In this document: piece after piece, positions 44,088 through 56,087 of the stretch | Position numbering within the stretch: position 1 is the first letter of the stretch | How the letters are laid out: the number at the start of each line of letters is the position of its first letter | Notes under the pieces: model-generated | What the model saw: the letters and a program-made list of their open reading frames with translations, nothing else | The model's database searches: none | What the model was told of the DNA's origin: nothing | Program-made: the position numbers and the translations under genes | NCBI GenBank assembly: GCA_003049485.1 | Contig: PYST01000121.1 | Span: 38,656 to 102,655 of the forward strand | Direction: 5' to 3' | DNA from: Ophioceras dolichostomum | Lineage: Eukaryota; Ascomycota; Sordariomycetes; Magnaporthales; Ophioceraceae | Length of the DNA: 64,000 bases

Positions 44088-47000
44088 ATGCCCAACACAT
44101 CGCTCCGACGCCCACAGAAGGGCTACCGCGGCCGGGGCGGCGGCAAAGTCGCATACCATGGCGGTCGAGGCGGTCGAGCTGCGCGTACATTCGCGGCCAC
44201 GTCGGGACGGGTCGAAGCCACCTCCTCAGACGAGAAGTGGGAGCGCGTAAGGCTGGCGCACACCGTGGACGAGAGTATGGGGTTCGCGCGATACGAGGCC
44301 GGACGGAAGCGTGAAGGCTGGCTGGTGAACGTGCAGCCCACCAGCATAGAAGACGAACGAGTGGCGGGCGGTGGTGGGCGTGCAGCGCTGGACTGCTACT
44401 TCATCGAGGAGGACGGCAGCACTTTCAAGGCCACGGTGGGCTATGAGCCTTACTTCCTGATTGCTGTCCGTAAAGGTCACGAGGGCGAGGTGGAGGAGTG
44501 GTGCAAGAGGGTGCCTGGCGGTGGGGTGATCAAGAGCGTCAAGAGGGTCGAGAAGGAGGATCTGAAGATGCCGAACCACTTGCTGGGCTACCGCAGGACG
44601 TTCCTCGAGCTGAGGTTCGCCAACGTCCAGGACCTGTTGGCGGCGCGACGGGACATTTCGCCCCTAGCGGAGAAGAACAGGAAGAACATGGACGCGATGG
44701 ATACCTACGCGGAGGTTGCGGCGTGAGTTTAAGGCTTTAACCCCCTACCCTGCTTAAACCTGCTGTCGTTGCGGCTAGCTAACCTCCCTGGTCTGTTCTT
44801 GCGTAGCACTAACGGTGACTTCGATCTCTTCGATGACGATTTACGAACTGACGACAAACGAGTTAATGCTTCTTTTGCCGATGCGAGCGATTTCATTGTC
44901 GATATTAGAGAGTACGATGTTCCTTACTACGTACGAGTGATGATTGATATGAGTGAGTGGTCCGGTATTCAGCCCTTCTTGACTCTATGGAGGCCAAGAT
45001 TACTGACCTGACTCCCCGAAACGAAGACATACGGGTGGGCAAGTGGTACTTCGTGGAAGCGAAGCATGGTGTCACCACTGTCGTCTGCAACGAAGAGCAC
45101 CTGGCCATGGCGGACCCCGTCGTGATGGCCTACGATATCGAGACCACGAAGCTACCGCTGAAATTTCCCGATGCGACGATCGACCAGATCATGATGATAT
45201 CATACATGATCGACGGCCAGGGTTTCCTCATCACCAACAGAGAGGTCATCTCGGAGGACATATCCGACTTCGAATATACCCCGCGCCCAGAGTACCCCGG
45301 TTCTTTCATGATCTTCAACGAGCCAGACGAGAAGGGCGTGATCGAGAGGTTCTTTCTACACATCAAGGAGGCCCGGCCCACGGTCATCGCGACCTACAAC
45401 GGTGACTTTTTCGATTGGCCTTTCGTCGAGGCGCGCGCTAGTTTCAACGGCATCGACATGTACCGCGAGATCGGGTGGAAGAAGGACACCGAAGATCAGT
45501 ACAAGTGCAACTACTCGGCCCACCTGGACTGCTTCCACTGGGTCAACCGAGACAGCTACCTACCCCAAGGCAGCAGAGGCCTGAAGGCCGTGACAGTTGC
45601 GAAGCTTGGCTACGACCCCGACGAGCTCGATCCCGAGTTGATGACGCCATATGCCAGCGAGAGGCCACAGACTCTTGCCGAGTACTCGGTCTCCGATGCC
45701 GTCGCGACGTACTACCTCTACATGAAATACGTTCATCCTTTCATCTTCTCGCTTTGCACCATCCTGCCCCTGGGTCCGGACGACTGCTTGAGGAAAGGTA
45801 CTGGAACGCTCTGCGAGATGCTCTTGATGGTGCAAGCATACGGCGGCCAGATCGTCCTACCGAACAAGCACATCTCGCCGAAGGAGGCGTTCTGGGAAGG
45901 CCACCTCCTTGACTCGGAGACGTATGTGGGTGGTCACGTCGAGAGTATCGAAGCCGGTGTGTTTCGGGCCGACATCCCTGTCAACTTCGCTGTCGACCCG
46001 GACGCCTGTGACGAGCTCATCCGGGACCTGGATGCTGCGCTCAAGTTCAGCATCACCGTTGAGGAGAAGAAGTCTCTGGATGACGTGACCAACTACGACG
46101 AGGTCAAGGCTCAGATCAAGGCCAAGCTGGAGGCGCTGCGGGACACGCCTAACCGATTGGAGAGGCCGCTGATCTACCACCTGGACGTCGCGTCCATGTA
46201 CCCCAACATCATGACCACCAACCGTCTGCAGCCGGACTCCATGGTCCAGGAATCAGACTGCGCGGCTTGCGACTTCAACCGGCCAGGGAAGACATGCGAC
46301 AGGAGATTACCTTGGGCCTGGCGAGCAGAATATCTCCCTGCCAAGCGCGACGAGTACAACATGATCCGGCATGCGCTGGAGAACGAGAAGTTCCCCGGAA
46401 AGTACCCAAACTCGCCAATGCGGTCCTTCCAGGACCTTTCCCAGGACGAACAAGCCGGCCTCGTGCGCAAGCGCCTGCAGCTGTACTCGCAGAAGGTTTA
46501 CCACAAAATTCACGAGTCGACGACCATGATCAGGGAAGCCATCATCTGCCAGAGGGAGAACCCTTTCTACGTCCACACGGTGCGAGACTTCCGTGACCGC
46601 CGATACGACTACAAGGGGAAGGCGAAAGTCTGGAAGGGGAAGACTGAGAGTCTGAAGGCTGCCGGAGCATCGGCCAGTGAGATTGACGCGGCTAAGAAGA
46701 TGATCATCCTGTTCGACTCGCTGCAACTCGCACACAAGGTCATTCTAAACTCGTTCTACGGCTACGTTATGAGGAAGGGATCCCGCTGGTACTCGATGGA
46801 GATGGGCGGCGTGACATGTCACACGGGTGCCACCATCATCCAACTTGCAAGAGCTCTGGTCGAGAGGCTCGGTCGACCTCTGGAGCTGGACACGGACGGT
46901 ATCTGGTGCATGTTGCCGGGCACTTTCCCTGAGAACTTCGCATTTAAGCTGAAGAACGGCAAGAAGATGGCGATCTCCTACCCTTGCGTCATGCTGAACC

Positions 47001-50000
47001 ACTTGGTACACGCCAAATTCACGAACCATCAGTACCAGGAGCTGGTCGACCCCAAGACGTTCAAGTACGAAACGCACAGCGACAACACCATCTTCTTCGA
47101 GGTTGACGGGCCTTACAAGGCCATGGTTCTGCCCACATCCAAGGAAGAGGACAAGAACTTGAAGAAGCGATACGCTGTTTTCAACGACGACGGCAGTCTC
47201 GCAGAGCTGAAGGGATTCGAGGTCAAGCGACGTGGCGAGCTCAAGCTGATCAAGATCTTCCAGCAGCAAATCTTCAAGTTCTTCCTGGAGGGCACGACAC
47301 TAGCGGAGTGCTATGGAGCAGTTGCGAAGGTGGCTAACCGGTGGCTGGACGTGCTGCAGAACAAGGGCACAACACTAGCAGATGAAGAGCTTATGGACCT
47401 TATCTCGGAAAACCGCAGCATGTCCAAGACGCTAGAGGAGTACGGCAGCCAGAAGTCGACCTCGATCACGACAGCTAAGCGTCTCGCAGACTTCTTGGGT
47501 GAGCAGATGGTAAAGGACAAGGGCCTCAACTGCAAGTTCATCATATGCGCTCGGCCGAAGAACGCTCCTGTCACCGAGCGTGCGGTTCCCGTAGCTATCT
47601 TCTCTGCTGATGACGATACCAAGCGAGCGTACCTGAAGAAGTGGCTCAAGGAAGACCCAGAAAGCACCGACCCACGCTCCCTCATCGACTGGGACTACTA
47701 CACGGAGCGGCTCGGATCCGTTATCCAGAAGCTCATAACCATCCCCGCGGCGCTGCAAAAGGTCCGCAACCCAGTCCCCCGGGTGCCTCACCCAGACTGG
47801 CTGCAGCGCCGTATCAACGCCAGGGACGACAATATGAAGCAGAAGAAACTCACGGACCTCTTCCCCTCCACCAAGGGCCCGCTGGAGGACATCACCAACA
47901 TCAGCAGCAGCCGCATCGGTGATCTGGAAGACTTCGGCAGCGGCAAGCTCCTGCAGCCCAGGACGGTCAACGCGGCTATTAGCCCTAGCCAACGGCCGGC
48001 CGCGTCGCAGAAGAGGAAGGAGCCCGAGCCGGCCATCACCCCCGCCGACCCCTGGGCCGCCCTTCCCAAGGTCATGCCGGATCCCTCGGAGGACTACCAG
48101 GCCTTCCTGCAGTACCAGAAGCTGAAGTGGAAGCTGCAGAAGCAGGCGCGCATCCGCCGGCGACACCTGTTCGGCGACCGACGCGGCCCGCAGAACAACC
48201 TGCAGCAGACGTTCCGCAACCAGGCCGAGGCCACGTTCCGCAACACGTGGCAGCTGCTGCAGCTCAAGACGACCGACAACCCGGGCATCGTGTCCGCGCA
48301 CGTCCTCATCGACGCCAAGATCCACTCGGTCAAGATCAAGGTGCCGCGCCGGGTGTTCCTCAACCTCAAGAGCAGCGACCTGCCCGACGTCGACATCCCG
48401 GGCTGCCACGTCGAGCAGGTCAACCACACGCTGCCCAACGGCCACTCGTCCGTGCACCTGTTCCAGCTCACGGTGCCCGAGGACGTGTACTTCGCCGAGG
48501 CCGAGAAGTTCTCGCTGCTGTTCAGCCACCCGAGCGTCGAGGGCGTGTACGAGGCGCAGGTGCCGCTTAACATGCGCGCCGTGCTGCAGCTGGGGAACCT
48601 GTGCACCATCGACGAGAGCCAGCGCGGCGTGCTGGGCAAAGGCCTGGATCAGGGGTTCGACCTGGCCAGCCTGAAGCGGCCTTCGACCACGGGGGCCAGC
48701 AAGCAGCAGATCAAGCCCTATCTGGATTCTGACACCACGTCCATGGCGTACATCTACATCTCGCACATCAGCGCGGGCGAGAGGCAGATCTACGGCATCT
48801 TCTCGTCGACGCGCGATTACGCGCACGTCGTGATCCTGAACCGCAACCGGGACGGCGCGCAGGATATGCCGAACATCACGAGGCTGTACGCGGAGCTGCT
48901 GGGCAAGCGCCAGCAGCAGGAGGACGAAGCCGGGGGAGGAGCAGGCGCCGGAGCAGCAGACGGGAGCAACAACAACGGCAACAACTCGTCAGATGCGGCG
49001 AACTGGCGCGCCCTGTTCGAGTACCCGGACAAGGTGACGTTCAAGACGCTGCAGGTGACGACCCGCCGGAAAGCCTTCCTCGAGATCAGCGACGTGGTGA
49101 AGAAGATGCGCAAGGACGAGCCGCGGCCCGTCGTGGTGGTTGTGCAGTCCCCGCAGCGCGGCATGCTCGTCGGCAACGACGTGCCGATCCTCCAGGAGTT
49201 CCCCGTCCTTCCCCTCCGCTTCGACCCGGCCGACGCGGCGCTGCCCCCCCTGGGCTGGCAGACCGTGGCGGCGCGCCGGCTCGTCGGCCATTTTCTGAGC
49301 CTCGGCTCGTGGGTCCAGCACCTGACAGCGCTGGCGCGCTACGGCGATGTGCCGCTGTGCAACCTCGAGCGCGACGACCCGCGCTTCCTGATTGACGTCG
49401 CGTACGCGCGCCGCCTGCAGGCCAACGACGTCGTGCTGTGGTGGTCCGCTAGTCCGAGGCCGGACCACGCGGGGTACGAGAGGGACGAGGTGGCGGCCGC
49501 GCTGGACGTGGTGCGCATGGCGGCCGTTAATAACCCGGGCACTTTCTCGTCGGTGTGTATCGATGTTGAGGTGCGCAACCTCGCTATCAACACTATCCTT
49601 ACTTCGGCGCTTATCAATGACCTTGAGGGCTCGGCTGCGCCGGACGCCATCGCGTTCAACCCGGCTGCCGGTGGAGGAGGAGCCTCTAATGGAGGAGGCA
49701 GTGCTGATGGGGATGGCGCAGCCGGCGAGTCTGGCGCGCTCTACTCCGAAAACGCATTCGCCAACGCCGGCGTACTCGTCCTGCGCGAGATGGTCAAGTC
49801 CTGGTGGGCCGAGGCCTGCCGGGGGTCCACGATGGCGGACGTGATGGTGCAGCACCTGGTGCGGTGGGTCGAGTCGCCGGACTCGTTCCTGTACGACCGC
49901 GCGCTGCACTACTACGTGCAGATGATGTCCCGGAAAGCCCTGCAGCAGCTCATGTCCGACTTCCGGCGCGTCGGCAGCCAGGTCGTGTTCGCGGGGCCGA

Positions 50001-51235
50001 ACCGCCTGCTGCTGCAGACGACGAAGGCCGAGGTGGGGAACGCGTATGCGTATAGCCAGTACATCCTCAAGAGCATCAAGAGCAAGCCGCTGTTCCACTT
50101 TATAGATCTGGAGATCAGGGAGTATTGGGACTATCTGGTTTGGTATGATCAGTTTAATTATGGGGGGAAGGCGTGTCAGCGCGTTGAGGATGCTTTCGAG
50201 GCTGATGAAGGTGGACAGGGAGGAGCAGGGGGAGGACTGCAGACGGTCATGCATTGGCAGATGGCTACGTTCCTGCCGACGCGGCTGCAGCCTGTGTTCC
50301 AGGAGTGGGTTATCGAGTTCATTCAGCTCATGCACGCTTACAAGCGCCGTCGGCTCTCTGGCTCAGGCGGGCCCGATGGCGGTGGCAGTGGCATCGACTC
50401 GACGCCGCGCCAGACGCAGCTGCCTTTCGGCAACAACTCCTCTTCCACCCAGGAGGAGACTGCAGAGACAGCCCAGTCCCTCATCCTCGGCAAGACGTTC
50501 GAGCGGCCCCTCAAGAAACACATCGCCTCCCTCCTCGCGACGCAGAAACGAGAGCTCCTCCACCCGGAGCTGGCGGGCGACTACGACTTCCCCTCCCTGC
50601 CGGGCTCGCACCTAGCTTCTTCCTCTCTCAACCCCGGCACGGCGATCCTCGAGCTCGTGAAGGCGCTCATGCAGGTTTTGTCGCTGGACAAGAACATCGT
50701 CTTCGAGGCGCGTCTTCTGCGGAAGGAGCTGCTGGCGATGCTGGACGTGCGCGAGTTCTCGAGGGAGGCGGCGTTCGCGAACCCGAGCGAGAGTCTGAGG
50801 ATCGAGCAGGTTTCGTGCGACAGCTGCGCGCTGGCGAGGGATTTGGATCTCTGTCGCGATGAGGATCTGCTTCCTCGTGCTGCTGAAGGCGGCGGCGTTG
50901 GTGGTGACGGCGCGGCTGCGATAGCGGCGGCGACGAGGCCGTGGAGGTGCACGTTCTGCGAGGCCGAGTACGACAGGAACGCGATCGAGGAGCTGCTGGT
51001 CGCGCGGGCGGAGGGCGTGCTCGTCGAGTGGGCGACGCAGGACCTGAAGTGCGTGAAGTGCGCGGCGCTGAGGGTCAATGAGTTCATGGAGCATTGCGTG
51101 TGCAGCGGGGAGTGGGTCCCTTGTGTGAGGAGGGAGGAGGTGCTAAGGAGGTTGAGGGTTTATAGGAGCGTGGCGAAGTTTTATGGGTTGAGGATGTTGG
51201 GGGATGTTATGGAGGGGTTGCTTGAGGGGGTCTGA
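44088..51235 (+). CDS. POL2: DNA polymerase epsilon catalytic subunit A
   Basis: Leading-strand replicative polymerase with 3'-5' proofreading, about 2329 residues (yeast Pol2 is 2222). Exons are 44088-44722, 44807-44952 and 45027-51235. The second join gives REYDVPYYVRVMIDMNIRVG, colinear with the family. The N-terminus is Gly/Arg-rich. The exonuclease domain has MAYDIETTKLPLKFPD (catalytic Asp297, Glu299) and YNGDFFDWPFVEARA. Polymerase motif A is HLDVASMYPNIMTTNRLQPD (Asp about 647), motif B is LAHKVILNSFYGYVMRKGSR, and motif C is LELDTDGIWCMLPGTFP (Asp 882 and 884). The C-terminal half is the inactive polymerase/exonuclease module, ending in cysteine clusters (CDSCALARDLDLC, CTFCEAEYD, CVKCAALR, CVCSGEW) that bind metal and hold the B subunit. 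Small Gly/Ala/Asn inserts near 48930-48985 and 49660-49730 are lineage-type loops. Intact. Confidence 0.97.
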
Positions 51236-51750
51236 GAGGTGGGTTTTCCGTTTTCTCTTTCGGTGTTGTGTCGTGCTGTGTTCTCTGCTTCTAAGACATA
51301 TATCTTTTCACTTCTTATTCGTCGCCCGGGTTTTGTTTAGAACAGGCGTGGGTTTGGTATGCCATGGCCGAACCATCATCAGCCTTCATGTCGTTTGTGG
51401 GGCATCATCATCAGTTCTGGGGGAGTTTTCAGCATAGCACATAGGAATAGACCACAGGGCTTGCCACAACATGCACATGCACTTCGAAATGTCAACAGAA
51501 CGAGATCCATTCACCGTAGCATTTTCGCGGCTAGTTAATAACCGACTGACGTTGTGGCTGTCCGTCACCTCTTGCTGCGATCCAATCCATTTTTGGTCGT
51601 GACCATTTTCCATCGTGACATCTCAGACATGCGCACAACCTCGGCCCGGGATTCGACAGTGTCTCCAAGTCTTTGCTGACTTCTATCGATGAACCCAGCT
51701 TGTGCTTCCCTCGTGCTGTGTCGGCGGTGCTATCGGCCGCAGATAGGCCA
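51236..51750. other. convergent spacer POL2 / HET gene
   Basis: 515 bases between converging genes, T-rich just after the POL2 stop. This spacer is the boundary between the housekeeping block and the accessory right flank. Confidence 0.4.
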
Positions 51751-53511
51751 CTAGGATGGTCCTGCTTCCCGCGAAGAAGGGCCTGCCTGAATTTTGACCA
51801 TCTTCACACGATTATCACCGAAGTCGCGGGACAGTGACACTTTGCAGACGATGTCGGGGTCGATGAGGAACTCGCTTCCCCAAGAAGGTTGGGCCGGAGA
51901 CGGAAATTCGCATGGGATGAGGTCGAAGAGTAAGTCGTGGTGATCGTTCAGCTTTGCAATTTCGCAGGTGGCAGAGAAGATGAAAGGCGGGAAATGATAC
52001 GCCTCGATTACAAACCTCAACCGGACTGCAAGCTGGAGTCCCGAAGTGGTGGTGTACTGGGCGTATATAGTGTGCTCACCCACGAACGGATCATCCCAGG
52101 AATGCCCGGAATGGTAATGGCCCAAGGCATCACCCGGCACCTCCCAAATAGGCTCGCAAGTGCAGGGATATACCCCACTGAGCCTTGTTCGCACTATGGT
52201 GTCGTCTTCACTATCGGCCCTACCTGTAAAGGGAAATCCCTCGAACATAATCCCTGGGAGCTCGATTCGAGGGGCGAGAATCCTGTCTGCGCCGAGACTG
52301 AGGTACAAGAGTTGCGGTTTGGCCGCGGGCAGCACGGAAAGTGGCACTCGCATTGGAGCGCGTCCCCGAGCCCGCAGGAAATCGTTCGATCTCTCCGAAT
52401 CCCTTCGGAGCACGATAGCGATGTGATGGTCGCCCTGGGTGTCGGAGTCTTTGCAGTTGAGCACGCCCAAATAAGTGGTGCAGCGCGATGAGGGAATGAT
52501 AACCTCCAGCAACGGCACGGTGATCAGAATGCCTCGGTTCGTCATCATTGAGTGGTCGAATATGCCACCGGGGGCCCATGGGCCGGTACCATTATTGTTG
52601 GGGGTATTCCCAGGTGACGGCAGCTTGACCAGCTGCTCGCAGGTAGTTCCACAGCCGTCGAACACGCTCGGCGACCAGGGGAGGCAACCGCAATCTAATC
52701 TCTGCATGTTTTGACCCTGGTAGCCCCAGGCCAAGATGCTTTGGTCCGTGGAAACTTTAAGGACCTCCTCGAGGAGGCGACGGAAAGCCCCCCTGCCTTC
52801 TCCGTACAGAAGCGGCATGTTGATTCCCAGAAGCCCCAACAGGCAGTACGCCTCATCTTCCAACCTCGTCGTGCTCCTTCCTGCCGCCCAGCTAAGCCGC
52901 CGCGCGAAACTGCTGGGGCGTTCAAATCCACGGTCTTCGCTCAGTTGCTTCATGGGGACCCGTGTGATGTCGGATACGAGCTGCGTCATGGGATTGATGC
53001 GGACTCTGCCACCAACCTCCCCCATCAGCTCCCAGTCACTGTTGAAGAAGGCCACATGCTTAGGCGCCAGGAGCTCCTGGAGTGTCCAGCCGCGAGTGAA
53101 CCATCGACTGTTCCTGATAGCGTCTCTGAGTCGTACATCGTCGTTGGGCGACGACGCATGTTCAAGCGATGACGACCTGGGCTTGACTTTTACGTCAGAT
53201 AGGTACGCGAAACACATGTCGCTGGCTTCGTACCAGCGGAACATGGAATTAATCGCTTCAGAAAGCTCAGCGCTGCTGCTCTTGTCGATACAGTATGTGT
53301 CGATCCAGACCCAGTCGAAGTCGCAATTCCTCGCCACCTTACAGAATCCCAGAATCTTAGGCGACTTCGGCAGGAACTCGGGGTCGCGCTGGAGGTCGTT
53401 GAACGTCTCCTCGTTGTCACCCCAGGTGTGGGAAAGAATGGCGTAGCGGGGACGGTCCCCCTCCCCCATATACTCTTGCAGCTTCAGGGTGTGGACGTTA
53501 AGGAGCCGCAT
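51751..53511 (-). CDS. HET-domain protein (HET-E/NWD-type HET domain without NACHT)
   Basis: A 586-residue single-exon protein with an N-terminal HET domain. It starts MRLLNVHTLKLQEYM, the standard beginning of this subfamily, so I chose 53511. The frame is open 198 bases further, to another ATG at 53709, which would add an arginine-rich extension. HET blocks are RYAILSHTWGDNEETFNDL (from about residue 22), WVWIDTYCIDKSSSAELSEA, INSMFRWYEASDMCFAYLSD, SRWFTRGWTLQELLAPKHVA, RRLSWAAGRSTTRLEDEAYC and LLGLLGINMPLLYGEGRGAF. The latter part (residues about 280-586) is a variable beta-rich region, without NACHT or repeats. HET domains act in vegetative incompatibility and cell death; the partner is unknown. 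The frame is intact. Confidence 0.88.
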   Translation of the reverse strand: MRLLNVHTLKLQEYMGEGDRPRYAILSHTWGDNEETFNDLQRDPEFLPKSPKILGFCKVARNCDFDWVWIDTYCIDKSSSAELSEAINSMFRWYEASDMCFAYLSDVKVKPRSSSLEHASSPNDDVRLRDAIRNSRWFTRGWTLQELLAPKHVAFFNSDWELMGEVGGRVRINPMTQLVSDITRVPMKQLSEDRGFERPSSFARRLSWAAGRSTTRLEDEAYCLLGLLGINMPLLYGEGRGAFRRLLEEVLKVSTDQSILAWGYQGQNMQRLDCGCLPWSPSVFDGCGTTCEQLVKLPSPGNTPNNNGTGPWAPGGIFDHSMMTNRGILITVPLLEVIIPSSRCTTYLGVLNCKDSDTQGDHHIAIVLRRDSERSNDFLRARGRAPMRVPLSVLPAAKPQLLYLSLGADRILAPRIELPGIMFEGFPFTGRADSEDDTIVRTRLSGVYPCTCEPIWEVPGDALGHYHSGHSWDDPFVGEHTIYAQYTTTSGLQLAVRLRFVIEAYHFPPFIFSATCEIAKLNDHHDLLFDLIPCEFPSPAQPSWGSEFLIDPDIVCKVSLSRDFGDNRVKMVKIQAGPSSREAGPS

Positions 53512-54358
53512 CGTGTTTATCCTCGGAGAAGCGAACGATGCAAAGAGAAATCGAGGCCGAAGAGTTCGACGGATGGCCTGGTGGTGGGTGGCCTGTTGAT
53601 GGTTGAGGTGGGGGAATCGAAGGCAGGCAGCAGCAGCACGTCTAAATGAGGGGTGGTTCCGTCCAGCCCTCCTTATCAAGAACTCTTTCGCAGTTGGGGG
53701 CTGAAACATGAGCAATTAGGGTCGATGGTGATTGGACGATGATACTGGAGAGCGGCACCTATGAGCGATTGGCTCCCTCCCGGCAAGTCGGAAAGTCACG
53801 GGTTCATCAGCAGCCAGCAGAAGAAGAACTGACGAGAGGCACTGTCTCGCCAGAGGGCACTAACTCTCAGCACTAATCCTCATTCCTGTACAGAAATTAA
53901 CAGGCATCATGGATTTCAACTTTGAATACAGCACAGCTCATCTAGTCGCTAAAGAGTTCAAGTTCACCTTCATCAGATTACTTACAGGGGCGTCAAGGCA
54001 GGAGAATAGCGTTGGAACCTAAGTGCTCGTATCATGACCGCTGAGAGATAGATAACTTCACATAGAACCGGAAAAGCCTGACCCCAATGGTACTAGCAAC
54101 CTGGCTTGACCGACTTATCGGTTCTACTTCGATGGCTAAGCAGGCTAATTGAAGGGAAACCAGCGAAGCACAAAGCTAATCCCAAAACACAAGGTGATAA
54201 TGATCCCTGAGCTGATGCCCAGTCCAGCTGGACAGCGAGAGAGAGAGTTCGCAGGTCGGTAAAGGCTGAGTGTTGGAATACTCGAACTTCTCGACCTCGG
54301 ACTTGGCCTCTACAGTCTGAAAAGCAGCCCTTAGTTATTCCTCGTCGTCGGAGAGCCA

Positions 54359-54452
54359 TTCGTCTTCGTAAGTCTGGTCCTTCGCAAGTCTGGTCACCCC
54401 GTCGACGGGGAGCCCTTCGTCTTCGCAAGTCTGGTCCTTCGCAAGCCTGGTC
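54359..54452. repeat. 57-bp period direct repeat
   Basis: A 37-base unit starting TTCGTCTTCG at 54359 recurs at 54416 with two C/T differences, giving a period of 57 bases (19 codons). Within each unit the shorter word TTCG(C/T)AAG(T/C)CTGGTC appears twice. Confidence 0.8.
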
Positions 54453-54646
54453 TTCCTCGTCGGCGACGCGGGCGCCCCCTCACCGAGTTGCCGGTCGAGG
54501 CGCCACCACCGCTGGTAAAGACGCTGAGGTTGCCGCCCGCGACGGTGGCGGAGCCGGGACCCGGGTTCGCGGTGAGGACCTACATGGTCGTCGAGATGCC
54601 AGTAACGTTGTCAGTGCCAAAGAGGAATCCCGAGTAGAACGGCCAC

Positions 54647-54720
54647 TGCTGCTGCTGCGACTGCCACTGCTGCTGCCGTAACTGCCACTGCTGCGGCGGC
54701 GGCTGCTGCTGCTGCTGCTG
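54647..54720. repeat. CTG/CAG trinucleotide-rich tract
   Basis: Interrupted CTG repeats on the plus strand, ending in CTGCTGCTGCTGCTGCTG. On the minus strand they encode Gln runs broken by Trp and Pro. A length-variable microsatellite is likely. Confidence 0.75.
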
Positions 54721-56087
54721 GTCGTGAAGGGGTATAGGAACGCAGTAAGGAGTGACGAATTACACTGTCTTGGCGCGGAATTCTACTGGCCGTTTGCCGC
54801 TCGTATCGGGGCACTCTGCTGGCCGTTTGCTGCTCGTGAAAGACATTTTCGAAGGATGGTGGCTTTTCTTGGGCTGCTTTCGTGTGGTGGGGCAAGGAAC
54901 CTGTCCTTGGGTTTTGAGGGAAGGAGTTTTGAAATGCAAAGAGTGTGGGGGGATTGGGGTTGAGGTCTTCCGGAGAAAAGATTCGGATTGAACGCTGGGG
55001 TTCGTGATGTTATATACTACTAGTAGACCGGAAGGATGCATTATGGAAAGGACAGTGGGCATTAAAGTTATTGGGGTTTCCTTATTCTGCTAGACAAAGA
55101 CTCTTTATATGTGAGCTATACTTAGGAAGGGAGTTGACCCCTGAATATCGGGGAGAAAGGAGACTCCAGTATAAAGACCAGGTACCACACCAAACAAAGA
55201 ACTTGCAAAGAAAGCATGCCCAACAAAGCCGGCTTCGTATTGCACAAGCCAAACAATAGACCCGGGAATACCTGATGATTCCGAAGAAAGCAAGCCACTC
55301 GGCTTGACCGATCAACCCGCCTTACTCCTTTCCTTGCTGCTGAGAAGCTTGAAGAGCCTCGTCAAAGGGAACCCCACACGTGCGTCCCCAGGCGAGAAGG
55401 TAAAGAACGCAAAATAGAATCTCCAAAACAAAGGTGACGACGAGCAGCCCCGTATCCTAGGCCACGGGTGCCACACACTTGCCACCAGACCTGCTGCTTG
55501 CTGATAGTGATGTGATGCGTGAAAGTGAGACGCTTCCGATTCACATCTCACCTACCTGCTCATTTTCTACGAGCCCGGCTGAAGGAGGCCGCATGGCATA
55601 TCGATCTTTACTTCTCCATGCACGACTTTCTGCTCCCTTTTCGGTTCCCACCTCGAGTACCTCCGCTTCATACGGTTAGAATTCACGTGCTGGAGTACAT
55701 AGCTTGAATCGCTGCGTATAGTTGATGCTAACTTGATAGTACTTACTATGCTTTCATTATCAAATATCACTTGGTGTTGGAAGGCCAGGGTTCTAATTGG
55801 AAAAGACACGCGTGTGGTAAACCAATCTGTTGATTCTGATGATGTACGAGGAAGAGAAAAAGCTAGTCTACGCGTGGGCCGGAGGGAGTGCTTTTGTAGG
55901 CGACTCCTGAGGGTCCACGTGATCTGAGGTCTGTTGGAGGTGGATGCCTTGATGACCGAGGCAACTAGTTCCTCATGGGTGCAGAAAGGTGCACCCAGTG
56001 GTTCAACATTTGGGTCTAGGCCGGCATTCGCTAGGAAACATGAGATGCTCTTATTTTTGCTGTCATTAAACATTACTTTACGATAGT

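Larger units (their letters stand above)
54145..54725 (-). pseudogene. degraded coding region, possible membrane or wall-associated protein
   Basis: Reading the minus strand from 54725, a Gln/Trp-rich start (QQWQLRQQQWQSQQQQWPF) leads into YSGFLFGTDNVTGISTTM. Then comes an in-frame TAG, then VLTANPGPGSATVAGGNLSV and FTSGGGASTGNSV. Farther on, in other frames, are a 57-bp repeated unit, EAKSEVEKFEY and a transmembrane-like GISSGIIITLCFGISFVLRW ending at a stop near 54145. These pieces have protein-like composition but are broken by stops and frame changes. The family is not recognised. A spliced, living gene cannot be ruled out. Confidence 0.3.

Noticed and set aside
47432..50335. Long antisense frames of 464 and 448 codons inside POL2
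   Set aside because: They are shadows of a GC-rich coding strand, with His/Arg/Leu-biased composition and no recognisable domain.
53512..53709. Longer start for the second HET protein at the ATG at 53709 (MFQPPTAKE)
   Set aside because: The family normally begins at MRLLN-type sequence next to the HET core; the extension is Arg/His-rich and leader-like. An alternative targeting form is possible but unsupported.
55567..56073. 168-codon minus frame with an ankyrin-like fragment near its start
   Set aside because: Only one partial repeat-like motif; the rest has no recognisable pattern and composition resembles flanking DNA. Kept as a note inside the gene-poor region.
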